Positions 56,832 to 64,000 of a stretch of DNA of 64,000 nt are shown piece after piece. Origin of the DNA: [Pasteurella] mairii (GTDB lineage Bacteria; Pseudomonadota; Gammaproteobacteria; Enterobacterales; Pasteurellaceae); the NCBI GenBank assembly GCA_900454475.1, contig UGSS01000002.1, positions 558,001 through 622,000 of the forward strand, written 5' to 3'. The notes under the pieces are model-generated. The model was given only the letters and a program-made list of their open reading frames with translations, was not told where the DNA came from and did no database searches. The translations under genes and the position numbers were made by a program. How positions within the stretch are numbered: the first letter of the stretch is position 1; every line of letters starts with the position of its first letter.

Positions 56832-59477
56832 TTATTCTTCCGAATTTTCAACCGCACTTTCGTCACATTCGTCTTCATCCACTTCACAGATGCGTTCCAA
56901 ACTGACTAATTGCTCGTTTTCGGCAGTACGAATTAAGCGAACCCCTTGAGTATTGCGTCCGACGATACTGACTTCATTGACACGCGTTCTGACCAAGGTA
57001 CCGGCATCAGTAATCAGCATGATTTGATCATTCTCTTCAACTTGCGTCGCGGCGACCACTTTTCCGTTGCGCTCGCTAACTTTAATCGAAATCACTCCTT
57101 TGGTATTCCGTGATTTGGTCGGGTATTCGTCTAACGCAGTACGTTTACCATAACCATGTTGAGTGGCGGTAAGAATTTCGCCTTGATTTTTCGGTACGAC
57201 CAAAGAGACGACTTTATCGATATTTAAATCTAAGGTATCATCATGTTCTTCCGAAATGTCTTCATTTTCGACCGTACTTTCATCATCTGAAATTTCATTG
57301 GTTAATGCTAATTTAATTCCGCGCACCCCTGCGGCGGCACGTCCCATGGCGCGCACCGCATTTTCGTCGAAACGCACCACGCGACCTTGTGATGAGAACA
57401 ACATAATTTCGTTGTTACCATCCGTAATATCTACGCCGATTAATTCGTCTTCATCACGCAAGTTCAAGGCAATAATACCGCTGGAACGAGGACGACTGAA
57501 CTCTGTTAAGGCGATTTTTTTCACCATCCCGCCGGCGGTTGCCATAATGACAAATTTATTTTCTTCATAAGTTGTAATCGGTAAGATCGCCGTAATACGC
57601 TCATTTTCGTTCAACGGTAAAATGTTGACGATAGGACGCCCGCGTGAACCGCGGCTGGCTTGTGGCAACTGATACACTTTTAACCAATATAAGCGTCCAC
57701 GGCTGGAGAAACACAAGATCGTATCGTGCGTATTGGCGACCAATAAGCGCTCGATAAAATCTTCTTCTTTCATTTTCGTTGCCGATTTTCCTTTACCGCC
57801 GCGGCGTTGTGCTTCGTAGTCGGTTAGCGGTTGATATTTGACATAGCCTTCGTGAGAAAGGGTCACCACAACGTCTTCTTGCGCGATTAGGTCTTCTAAA
57901 TTAATATCGCTGGATGCTGTAGTGATTTCAGTGCGACGTTTATCGGCAAAATCTGCTTTTACTTTTTCCAATTCTTCGCATAACACTTCTTTTAAGCGTT
58001 CAGCGCTGTTGAGAATGTATAAATATTCATTGATGATATCGATAATTTCATTGTATTCATCAAAGATTTTCTCTTTTTCCAAACTGGTTAAACGGTGTAA
58101 TTGCAATTCTAAAATTGCTTTAGTTTGTACCTCTGACAAACGATAGACATTGCCTTCTGGTCCTAATTTAGTTGGCAGCCCTTGTGGATATTTGATCCGT
58201 TCAGCAAAGGCTAACATTTGCGCCGAATCGCCCGCACTCCATTCTGTATCCAACAATTTTTGTTCCGCTTCAGCACGCGTTTTGGAGTTACGGATTAAAT
58301 CAATGATTTTATCAATATTCGCTTGCGCAACTGCTAACCCCTCTAAAATATGCGCGCGATCGCAGGCTTTGCGCAAATCAAACACGGTGCGGCGCGTGAT
58401 AACTTCGCGACGGTGTTTAATAAAGGCGGCGATAATTTGTTTTAAATTCAATAATTTTGGTTGACCATGATCCAACGCTACCATGTTGATCCCAAAGGTG
58501 ACTTGCATTTGGGTTAATGAGTAAAGGTGGTTGAGTACCACTTCAGCAACTGCATCACGTTTAATTTCAATGATTACGCGAATATCTTCTTTGGAAAGAT
58601 CGCGGATTTCACTAATGCCTTCCAGTTTGCGCTCTTTGACTAAATCAGCAATTTTTTCGATTAAGGTTTTTTTATTGACTTGATAAGGCAATTCCGTAAT
58701 CACAATTTGTTCGCGGTCACGATCATTTTTTTCGATTTCCGCTTTTGCCCGCACATAAATTTTTCCGCGTCCGGTTTTATAAGCCTCTTCAATCCCTTTG
58801 CGTCCGTTGATGATCGCGGCAGTTGGAAAATCCGGACCCGGAATATATTGCATTAATTCGTCAATGGTAATTTCTTCGTTATCCACATACGCCAAGCATC
58901 CGTCCAATACTTCTGCTAAATTGTGTGGCGGAATATTAGTCGCCATCCCCACCGCAATACCTGAGGATCCGTTGACCAATAATGTCGGAATTTTGGTTGG
59001 CAATACATCTGGGATCATTTCTTTACCATCATAATTTGGCGAGAAATCCACGGTTTCTTTGTCTAGATCGGTCAATAATTCTTGGGTGATTTTTTGCATC
59101 CGTACTTCGGTATAACGCATTGCCGCCGGCGAGTCACCGTCCACCGAACCAAAGTTACCTTGCCCGTCAACCAACATATAACGTAGAGAAAATGGTTGCG
59201 CCATCCGTACAATAGTATCATACACTGCGCTGTCACCATGAGGATGGTATTTACCGATAACATCCCCAACCACACGCGCAGATTTAATATGAGCTTTATT
59301 ATAGGTATTGCCATTTTGATCCATTGAATATAATACGCGGCGGTGAACCGGTTTTAAACCATCACGCACATCAGGCAACGCCCGCCCGACAATCACGGAC
59401 ATGGCATAATCAAGATAGGAAGATTTTAATTCTTCCTCAATACTTACAGGAGTGACATTTGGGACTAAACTTGCCAT
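56832..59477 (-). CDS. gyrA: DNA gyrase subunit A
   Basis: Breakage-reunion subunit that supercoils DNA with GyrB. The active-site Tyr is Tyr122 (AMRYTEVRM). The quinolone-determining region keeps Ser83 and Asp87 ([11 protein letters not shown]), the susceptible form. The C-terminal beta-pinwheel has the GyrA box QRRGGKGKS and ends in an acidic tail ([15 protein letters not shown]). The 881 aa are normal. Divergent from ubiG. Confidence 0.98.
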   Translation of the reverse strand: MASLVPNVTPVSIEEELKSSYLDYAMSVIVGRALPDVRDGLKPVHRRVLYSMDQNGNTYNKAHIKSARVVGDVIGKYHPHGDSAVYDTIVRMAQPFSLRYMLVDGQGNFGSVDGDSPAAMRYTEVRMQKITQELLTDLDKETVDFSPNYDGKEMIPDVLPTKIPTLLVNGSSGIAVGMATNIPPHNLAEVLDGCLAYVDNEEITIDELMQYIPGPDFPTAAIINGRKGIEEAYKTGRGKIYVRAKAEIEKNDRDREQIVITELPYQVNKKTLIEKIADLVKERKLEGISEIRDLSKEDIRVIIEIKRDAVAEVVLNHLYSLTQMQVTFGINMVALDHGQPKLLNLKQIIAAFIKHRREVITRRTVFDLRKACDRAHILEGLAVAQANIDKIIDLIRNSKTRAEAEQKLLDTEWSAGDSAQMLAFAERIKYPQGLPTKLGPEGNVYRLSEVQTKAILELQLHRLTSLEKEKIFDEYNEIIDIINEYLYILNSAERLKEVLCEELEKVKADFADKRRTEITTASSDINLEDLIAQEDVVVTLSHEGYVKYQPLTDYEAQRRGGKGKSATKMKEEDFIERLLVANTHDTILCFSSRGRLYWLKVYQLPQASRGSRGRPIVNILPLNENERITAILPITTYEENKFVIMATAGGMVKKIALTEFSRPRSSGIIALNLRDEDELIGVDITDGNNEIMLFSSQGRVVRFDENAVRAMGRAAAGVRGIKLALTNEISDDESTVENEDISEEHDDTLDLNIDKVVSLVVPKNQGEILTATQHGYGKRTALDEYPTKSRNTKGVISIKVSERNGKVVAATQVEENDQIMLITDAGTLVRTRVNEVSIVGRNTQGVRLIRTAENEQLVSLERICEVDEDECDESAVENSEE

Positions 59478-59560
59478 TTAGAATTTCCTAATAACATACA
59501 AAAAATTAGCGGAATTATAGCATAAATTATGCTGTTCCTCTAATTTTATAGTGAATTTTT

Positions 59561-59569
59561 ACCGCACTT
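59561..59569 (-). repeat. DNA uptake signal sequence
   Basis: ACCGCACTT, the 9-bp core, in the gyrA-ubiG divergent promoter region. Confidence 0.8.
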
Positions 59570-59616
59570 AGGGAATAATAGAGGGAATGTAAACGGAAAA
59601 TAACAAAAGGATAATC

Positions 59617-60330
59617 ATGCAAAATCTTGACCCGCAAGAACTTGAAAAATTTGAGAAAATGGCGAAAAGTTGGTGGGATCCGCAAGGCGATTTTAAACCG
59701 ATTCACCAACTTAATCCGCTGCGTTTAGGCTATATTCAACAGCAAGCCAAGGGGTTACAAGGCAAAACGGTATTGGACGTGGGCTGTGGTGGCGGAATTT
59801 TGTCGGAAGCGCTGGCAAAGTGCGGTGCAAATGTGAGCGGAATTGATATGAGTGTCGCGCCATTGGAAGTGGCGAAATTACACGCGCAAGAACAAGGTTT
59901 AAAAATTGATTATCAATTAACCACGGTCGAAGATTTTTTACAAAAACAGACCGCACTTCAAGCGGAAAAGTTTGATGTAATCACCTGCATGGAAATGTTG
60001 GAACATGTTCCGCATCCAGATTCCGTCATCAATGCTTGCAAAGCCTTGTTAAAACCTAATGGAACCCTGTTTTTATCCACTATCAATCGCACCTTCAAAG
60101 CGTGGACTCTGGTGGTGTTGGGGGCGGAATACGTGCTCAAAATGCTACCGAAAGGTACGCATGATTATGACAAATTTATCAAACCCGCGGAATTATTGCA
60201 TTGGACGGATCGTGCGAATTTAGAATGCCGAAATATGGTGGGGTATCACTACAATCCGTTGACTGGAAATTTCTGGCTGAACAATGATGTTAGCGCCAAT
60301 TATATGGCGAGTTTTGGGCTGAAATTGTAA
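59617..60330 (+). CDS. ubiG: Ubiquinone biosynthesis O-methyltransferase
   Basis: SAM-dependent enzyme that performs both O-methylations of the ubiquinone ring. SAM motif I is [32 protein letters not shown] is the post-I region. N-terminal [22 protein letters not shown] (given by ends) is typical. 237 aa; AAAGGATAAT precedes the ATG. An uptake signal lies inside at about 59950. Ubiquinone supports aerobic respiration, while menE and frd serve the anaerobic branch. Confidence 0.96.
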   Translation: MQNLDPQELEKFEKMAKSWWDPQGDFKPIHQLNPLRLGYIQQQAKGLQGKTVLDVGCGGGILSEALAKCGANVSGIDMSVAPLEVAKLHAQEQGLKIDYQLTTVEDFLQKQTALQAEKFDVITCMEMLEHVPHPDSVINACKALLKPNGTLFLSTINRTFKAWTLVVLGAEYVLKMLPKGTHDYDKFIKPAELLHWTDRANLECRNMVGYHYNPLTGNFWLNNDVSANYMASFGLKL

Positions 60331-60333
60331 AAA

Positions 60334-60343
60334 AAAGTGCGGT
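60334..60343 (+). repeat. DNA uptake signal sequence
   Basis: AAAGTGCGGT followed by CAAAATT directly after the ubiG stop. The rest of the 248-bp gap to nagA holds only the nag terminator. Confidence 0.9.
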
Positions 60344-60523
60344 CAAAATTAAGTATGTGTCGCCTTGCATAAAGATTTAACTCAGCTTTTTGTTACATTT
60401 TTGTTATCTATTGTAATATAAGGATCGTCGTCATATAAAATAGGCACATTTGACTTTTACTGATCAAGGCATTTTTTCCATTAATTTAGCGTGCATCACA
60501 TAATAGATTGCGCTATTTCTTAT

Positions 60524-60549
60524 ATAAAAATCGCCTAGAAAGGCGATTT
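60524..60549 (-). terminator. Terminator of the nanA-nagB-nagA transcript
   Basis: AAATCGCCT and AGGCGATTT form a perfect 9-bp stem with an AGAA loop; on the minus strand it is followed by TTATATA. Confidence 0.85.
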
Positions 60550-60578
60550 ATTAACATGGATTTTAAGTGTTAGTTGCT

Positions 60579-61724
60579 TTATTGGTGTTCTTTCCATTGA
60601 CCATTTACCGCTGTTCCAATTATTTTGTAATCTGGTGTAAATGCAGTCAAATTAGCCACTTTACCTATTTCAACAGAGCCAAGTTTATTTTCTACATTAA
60701 TCGCTTCGGCAGGGTATAAATTGCACATTCTTAACGCTTCATCTAATGGAATACCTACATGTTCTACCGCATTTTTAACAGATTCAATCATTGTAATTGA
60801 GGAGCCACTTAATGCGCCATAAGCATCATAACAGCGTCCGTTTTTCACAAAAATTTGTTTGCCAACAAACGTAAAGGATTCAATATTAGAACCTGCTGCG
60901 GCAAGCGCATCAGTAACAATACAAAGTTTGCTTCCTTTGAGCGTTTTGGCAATACGTATATTACCGAAGGAAACGTGAACACCGTCGACAATAACGCTGG
61001 TATAAACATTAGAAGAGTCTAATACTGCACCAACTACGCCCATATCTCGACCGGAGCTAATGGGGGACATTGCGTTATGTAAGTGCGTTGCGAATGTTGC
61101 ACCACGGCGGAACGCTTTTTTTGCAATGTCATAACTGGTGTTTGAATGACCTATAGATACAATAATGCCATTTTCCACAAACTCTGGGATAAATTCTGCT
61201 GTTGGATTTTCTGCAGCAAGCGTGATTTTAGTAATCACAGCAGCATTATCAAGCAAAAATTGCTTCATTTCAGGGCTGATGGTACGAATATATTGCGGTT
61301 GGTGCGTCCCTTTCTTTTCAACGCTAATATAGGGACCTTCCAAATGTAAACCGAGAGCTTGGTTTTTGTATTTGGTAAGATATTCGCTCATAATTTTGAC
61401 CGCACTTTTCATGTCTTCATCAGGAGAAGTGATGAACGTCGGTAGGAAACTTGTTGTACCTGACTTCAAGTTGGTTTCTTGCATCATTTCCAAGGTTTGT
61501 AGCGAAGTTTGGTCATTGAACATAACTCCACCACATCCATTAAGTTGCAAATCAATAAAACCAGCAGTGAGATTATTGCCTTTTAAATCAATTGCTTCAA
61601 TATCTTTGTCCAAATCTTGTTGGGGAATAATGGCTTTAATTTTATCTTGCTCAACGACAACCGCGTAATCTCGTAGCACTTCTCGCCCAGTGTAAGTTAC
61701 GCTATTAATTAACGCATAAGTCAT
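60579..61724 (-). CDS. nagA: N-acetylglucosamine-6-phosphate deacetylase
   Basis: Amidohydrolase producing glucosamine 6-phosphate. Metal and substrate residues are in HLEGPYIS, SIGHSNTSYD, HLHNAMSP and the catalytic Asp in CIVTDALAAAG. The 381 aa are normal. It lies 17 bp after nagB; together with nanA they take sialic acid to fructose 6-phosphate. An uptake signal is encoded at about 61399. Confidence 0.96.
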   Translation of the reverse strand: MTYALINSVTYTGREVLRDYAVVVEQDKIKAIIPQQDLDKDIEAIDLKGNNLTAGFIDLQLNGCGGVMFNDQTSLQTLEMMQETNLKSGTTSFLPTFITSPDEDMKSAVKIMSEYLTKYKNQALGLHLEGPYISVEKKGTHQPQYIRTISPEMKQFLLDNAAVITKITLAAENPTAEFIPEFVENGIIVSIGHSNTSYDIAKKAFRRGATFATHLHNAMSPISSGRDMGVVGAVLDSSNVYTSVIVDGVHVSFGNIRIAKTLKGSKLCIVTDALAAAGSNIESFTFVGKQIFVKNGRCYDAYGALSGSSITMIESVKNAVEHVGIPLDEALRMCNLYPAEAINVENKLGSVEIGKVANLTAFTPDYKIIGTAVNGQWKEHQ

Positions 61725-61741
61725 AATTATTTTCTCTCTGT

Positions 61742-62548
61742 TTAACTTAATACACTATGAATTGCCCGTTGCTCTAATTCAGTGAAATATTTCACTGTTT
61801 TTACTTTCAATTCTTGTTGTGCCGGTTCATCACATACTAATAGGAAATGACGATGCAGTTGCAATGCACTAATCGTCCAAAGGTGATTGATTGCTCCCTC
61901 TACACCAGCTTGTACTGCTAACGCCTTATTGTAACCAGTGGCTAAAATCATGACTTCTTCGGCATCCAATAGTGTTGCTACACCGATAGTGAGGGCATAT
62001 TTAGGCACTTGATTAATGTCATTATTAAAGAAACGAGAGTTGGCGATAAGCGTATCAGTGTTCAGGGTTTTAATACGAGTACGAGAGCCTAAAGATGAAG
62101 CCGGTTCATTAAATGCAATATGCCCGTCTTGTCCGACGCCCCCCATAAATAGGTGGATTTTACCGTAAGATTTTATTTTTTCTTCATAACGGCGACATTC
62201 TTCATCATGATCATCTGTATTACCATTGAGGATATGGATATTTTTTTCTTGAATATTGATGTGGTTAAAGAAATTTTTATACATAAATGAATGATAGCTT
62301 TCGGGATGCGCTTTCGGTAGTCCTACATATTCGTCCATATTGAAAGTAACTACGTGCTCGAAACTCACTTTGCCGGCTTGATAAAGTGCAATCAATTCCT
62401 TATAAGTTTTGAGGGGAGTGCCGCCTGTAGGCAAGCCAAGCACAAAGGGACGATCTTTTGTTGGGTTGAAATGATTAATTCTATTTACAATATGACGAGC
62501 AGCCCAAAGGCTCACTTGTTGTTCGGTTTGTAAGGGGATTAGACGCAT
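61742..62548 (-). CDS. nagB: Glucosamine-6-phosphate deaminase
   Basis: Converts glucosamine 6-phosphate to fructose 6-phosphate and ammonia. Asp72 (MDEYVGL), Asp141, His143 (QDGHIAFNE) and Glu148 are all in the E. coli positions. 268 aa. Between it and nanA are 68 bp with a 12-bp hairpin and an uptake signal, so its level may differ from that of nanA. Confidence 0.97.
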   Translation of the reverse strand: MRLIPLQTEQQVSLWAARHIVNRINHFNPTKDRPFVLGLPTGGTPLKTYKELIALYQAGKVSFEHVVTFNMDEYVGLPKAHPESYHSFMYKNFFNHINIQEKNIHILNGNTDDHDEECRRYEEKIKSYGKIHLFMGGVGQDGHIAFNEPASSLGSRTRIKTLNTDTLIANSRFFNNDINQVPKYALTIGVATLLDAEEVMILATGYNKALAVQAGVEGAINHLWTISALQLHRHFLLVCDEPAQQELKVKTVKYFTELEQRAIHSVLS

Positions 62549-62566
62549 AGAAACACTCCTTTAATA

Positions 62567-62604
62567 TTTCTATAGGGAGAGCCTAAAGCCAGTCCCTATA
62601 GAAA
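62567..62604 (-). other. Large intercistronic hairpin, nanA-nagB
   Basis: TTTCTATAGGGA pairs perfectly with TCCCTATAGAAA over a 14-nt loop. No T run follows on the minus strand. A role in mRNA processing or partial termination is inferred. Confidence 0.75.
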
Positions 62605-62611
62605 GTGCGGT
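62602..62611 (+). repeat. DNA uptake signal sequence
   Basis: AAAGTGCGGT overlapping one arm of the nanA-nagB hairpin. Confidence 0.9.
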
Positions 62612-62616
62612 TAACT

Positions 62617-63495
62617 TTATAAATATTTCTCTTTCAACGCTTTTGCGATAGCTAGTTGTTGTTCCGTTGCCGCTTTGGTCATTGGTTCACGACAATAGCC
62701 GGCATCAACACCTTGTAATTTCAAAATTTCTTTAATAGTTAAATATAAACCATTAGCAAGAATTCCCTCAATTAAATCGTTAGTGATGTGCTGAATAGAA
62801 CGGGCTTCTTCAAGTTTGCCCGCTTGAGTAAGTTCAAAAATTTGACGAGCTCGAATGCCATTAATATTGAATGTACTACCGATAGCACCATCTACACCTA
62901 ATGCAGCAGCAGGTAACATCATTTCATCAAAACCAGCCCAAATAAGATGGTTTGGATAGGCATTTTTTAGGCGTTCTAACAAATAGAAGTCACCAGCAGT
63001 GAATTTAACGCCGAGTACTTTCGGATTTTTATAAAGTTCACCAAATTGTTCAATGCCCATATTCACGCCAGTTAAGAACGGAATAGAGTATACAATCATA
63101 TTATTACCTGTTTCCGCGATGATGGTATCGTAATAATGTTTGATTTCAGCAAAACTGAATTTGTAGTAGAACGGTGTCACAGCAGATAAACTATCATAGC
63201 CTAATTCCGTAGCATATTTACCTAATTCAATCGCTTCGTGTAAATTTACACTACCTACTTGAGCAATTAATGCAATATCATCTTTTGCTTCATCTTTTGC
63301 AATACGGAAAATTTCTTTTTTCTCTGATGTAGAAAGCATAAAGTTTTCACCAGTAGAGCCGCCAACATATAGTCCATCTACTTTCATTTTATCAATATTA
63401 TGACGGATAATTTGGCGCAGCCCTTTTTCATTAATGGAACCATCTTCATTAAATGAAACTAATAAAGCACTAAAAATGCCTTTTACGTTTTTCAT
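62617..63495 (-). CDS. nanA: N-acetylneuraminate lyase
   Basis: Cleaves sialic acid to N-acetylmannosamine and pyruvate. The Schiff-base Lys164 (GVKFTAGD) and Tyr136 (MIVYSIPF) fall at the positions known for the H. influenzae enzyme. [12 protein letters not shown] is the pyruvate-binding motif. 292 aa; AGGAGAACG before the ATG. It is 9 bp from the upstream regulator gene, in the same direction. Confidence 0.97.
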   Translation of the reverse strand: MKNVKGIFSALLVSFNEDGSINEKGLRQIIRHNIDKMKVDGLYVGGSTGENFMLSTSEKKEIFRIAKDEAKDDIALIAQVGSVNLHEAIELGKYATELGYDSLSAVTPFYYKFSFAEIKHYYDTIIAETGNNMIVYSIPFLTGVNMGIEQFGELYKNPKVLGVKFTAGDFYLLERLKNAYPNHLIWAGFDEMMLPAAALGVDGAIGSTFNINGIRARQIFELTQAGKLEEARSIQHITNDLIEGILANGLYLTIKEILKLQGVDAGYCREPMTKAATEQQLAIAKALKEKYL

Positions 63496-63504
63496 AACGT
63501 TCTC

Positions 63505-64000
63505 CTATTTTTGACGTTGTTCTAAAATAACACTAAGGGTTTTTTGTTTTGCAATCAGGGCTTTTTCTTCTTCTGCTTGAACGAGCAATGTGTAAATTAA
63601 GTCTAATACAAAAGATTGTGCGGTTTGTGTTCCCATAGAATCGCCTTGTAACAAACATTGCCGATTTCCATTATGCAAAACATAATCAGCCTCTTTGGTG
63701 ATGGGTGAGCGAGAATTATGAGTAATTGCAATAGTGGTTGCCCCAGCTTTACGAGATATCGCGAGCGCGTGTGTTGTTTCGGCAGATTGCCCAGAGTGAC
63801 TTAATCCAATAACTACATCCCCTTTACGCATTAAGGAGGCTTGCATATACATAAAATGATTATCGCTAGTGGCATCAACTTGTATACCAATCCGCATTAA
63901 TTTATTTTTTGCCCACTCTGCGACCAAGCCTGAGGACCCTACACCATATAAAAAAATTCGTTTAGCAAGACGTACTTCCTTAACGACTTGTTCAAGTACA
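63505..64000 (-). CDS. nanR: RpiR-family transcriptional regulator of sialic acid catabolism (3' part only)
   Basis: The gene enters from beyond the right edge; about 164 C-terminal residues are visible. They form a SIS sugar-phosphate-binding domain: IFLYGVGSSG at the window edge, then GLSHSGQSAETTHAL and ITHNSRSPITKEADY. The N-terminal helix-turn-helix would be outside. Position before nanA matches the H. influenzae repressor SiaR/NanR, which responds to glucosamine 6-phosphate. No start codon should be assigned inside the window. Confidence 0.85.
   Translation of the reverse strand, partial: VLEQVVKEVRLAKRIFLYGVGSSGLVAEWAKNKLMRIGIQVDATSDNHFMYMQASLMRKGDVVIGLSHSGQSAETTHALAISRKAGATTIAITHNSRSPITKEADYVLHNGNRQCLLQGDSMGTQTAQSFVLDLIYTLLVQAEEEKALIAKQKTLSVILEQRQK

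Overview
This window is a chromosomal segment from a member of the Pasteurellaceae. The 9-10 bp DNA uptake signal AAGTGCGGT (usually AAAGTGCGGT) or its complement occurs dozens of times, both between and inside genes. This is the Haemophilus influenzae / Pasteurella multocida ('Hin') form rather than the Actinobacillus pleuropneumoniae form. Protein sequences and gene blocks (fur-fldA-ybfE / seqA-menE-mscK-aroC-mepA-TSUP-lpxM; apt-dnaX; nanA-nagB-nagA) also look like that family. I cannot fix genus or species from sequence alone.

Layout, left to right. 0-4 kb: folD, then hydrogenase maturation genes hypB-hypD-hypE (hypA and hypC are not at this locus). 4-11 kb: cra/fruR converging with sanA, an ORF-poor 0.5 kb gap, the fumarate reductase operon frdABCD (minus strand), and divergent epmA. 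11-13.6 kb: an OmpP2/OmpH-type porin behind a good CRP site, then metX behind three tandem Met boxes. 13.9-24.7 kb: sapABCDF (minus strand), divergent ycjX-ycjF, an MHS-type MFS transporter with a long unexplained leader, and a short tyrR. 24.7-31.1 kb: pdxST with divergent pdxR, then mnmC divergent from fabB. 31.1-31.9 kb: two decayed insertion sequences fused together. 31.9-43.2 kb: fur, fldA, ybfE and ybfF on the minus strand, divergent from seqA-menE-mscK-aroC-mepA-TSUP-lpxM. 43.3-50.7 kb: apt, dnaX (with a run of ten A residues suited to a programmed frameshift), and a his operon with a leader peptide and attenuator that carries only hisGDCB. 50.9-56.4 kb: cmk, rpsA, ihfB, lapA-lapB-pyrF-yciH. 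56.4-64 kb: a SirB2-like gene, gyrA, divergent ubiG, and the amino-sugar/sialic acid genes nagA, nagB, nanA plus the 3' part of an RpiR-type regulator that runs off the window.

Most of the window is conserved core metabolism: one-carbon, fumarate respiration, histidine, methionine, PLP, aromatic and fatty acid synthesis, sialic acid use, envelope maintenance and iron regulation. I did not find a new defence, mobile or secondary-metabolite system, a CRISPR array, a prophage, or any tRNA or rRNA. The points most worth a second look are regulatory or structural: the dnaX slippery run, the his attenuator and shortened his operon, paired ATGGA-loop hairpins in the rpsA leader, the transporter-tyrR pair with candidate TyrR boxes, an inverted uptake-signal pair inside mnmC, an 18-bp palindrome before hypB, and the IS mosaic next to fur.
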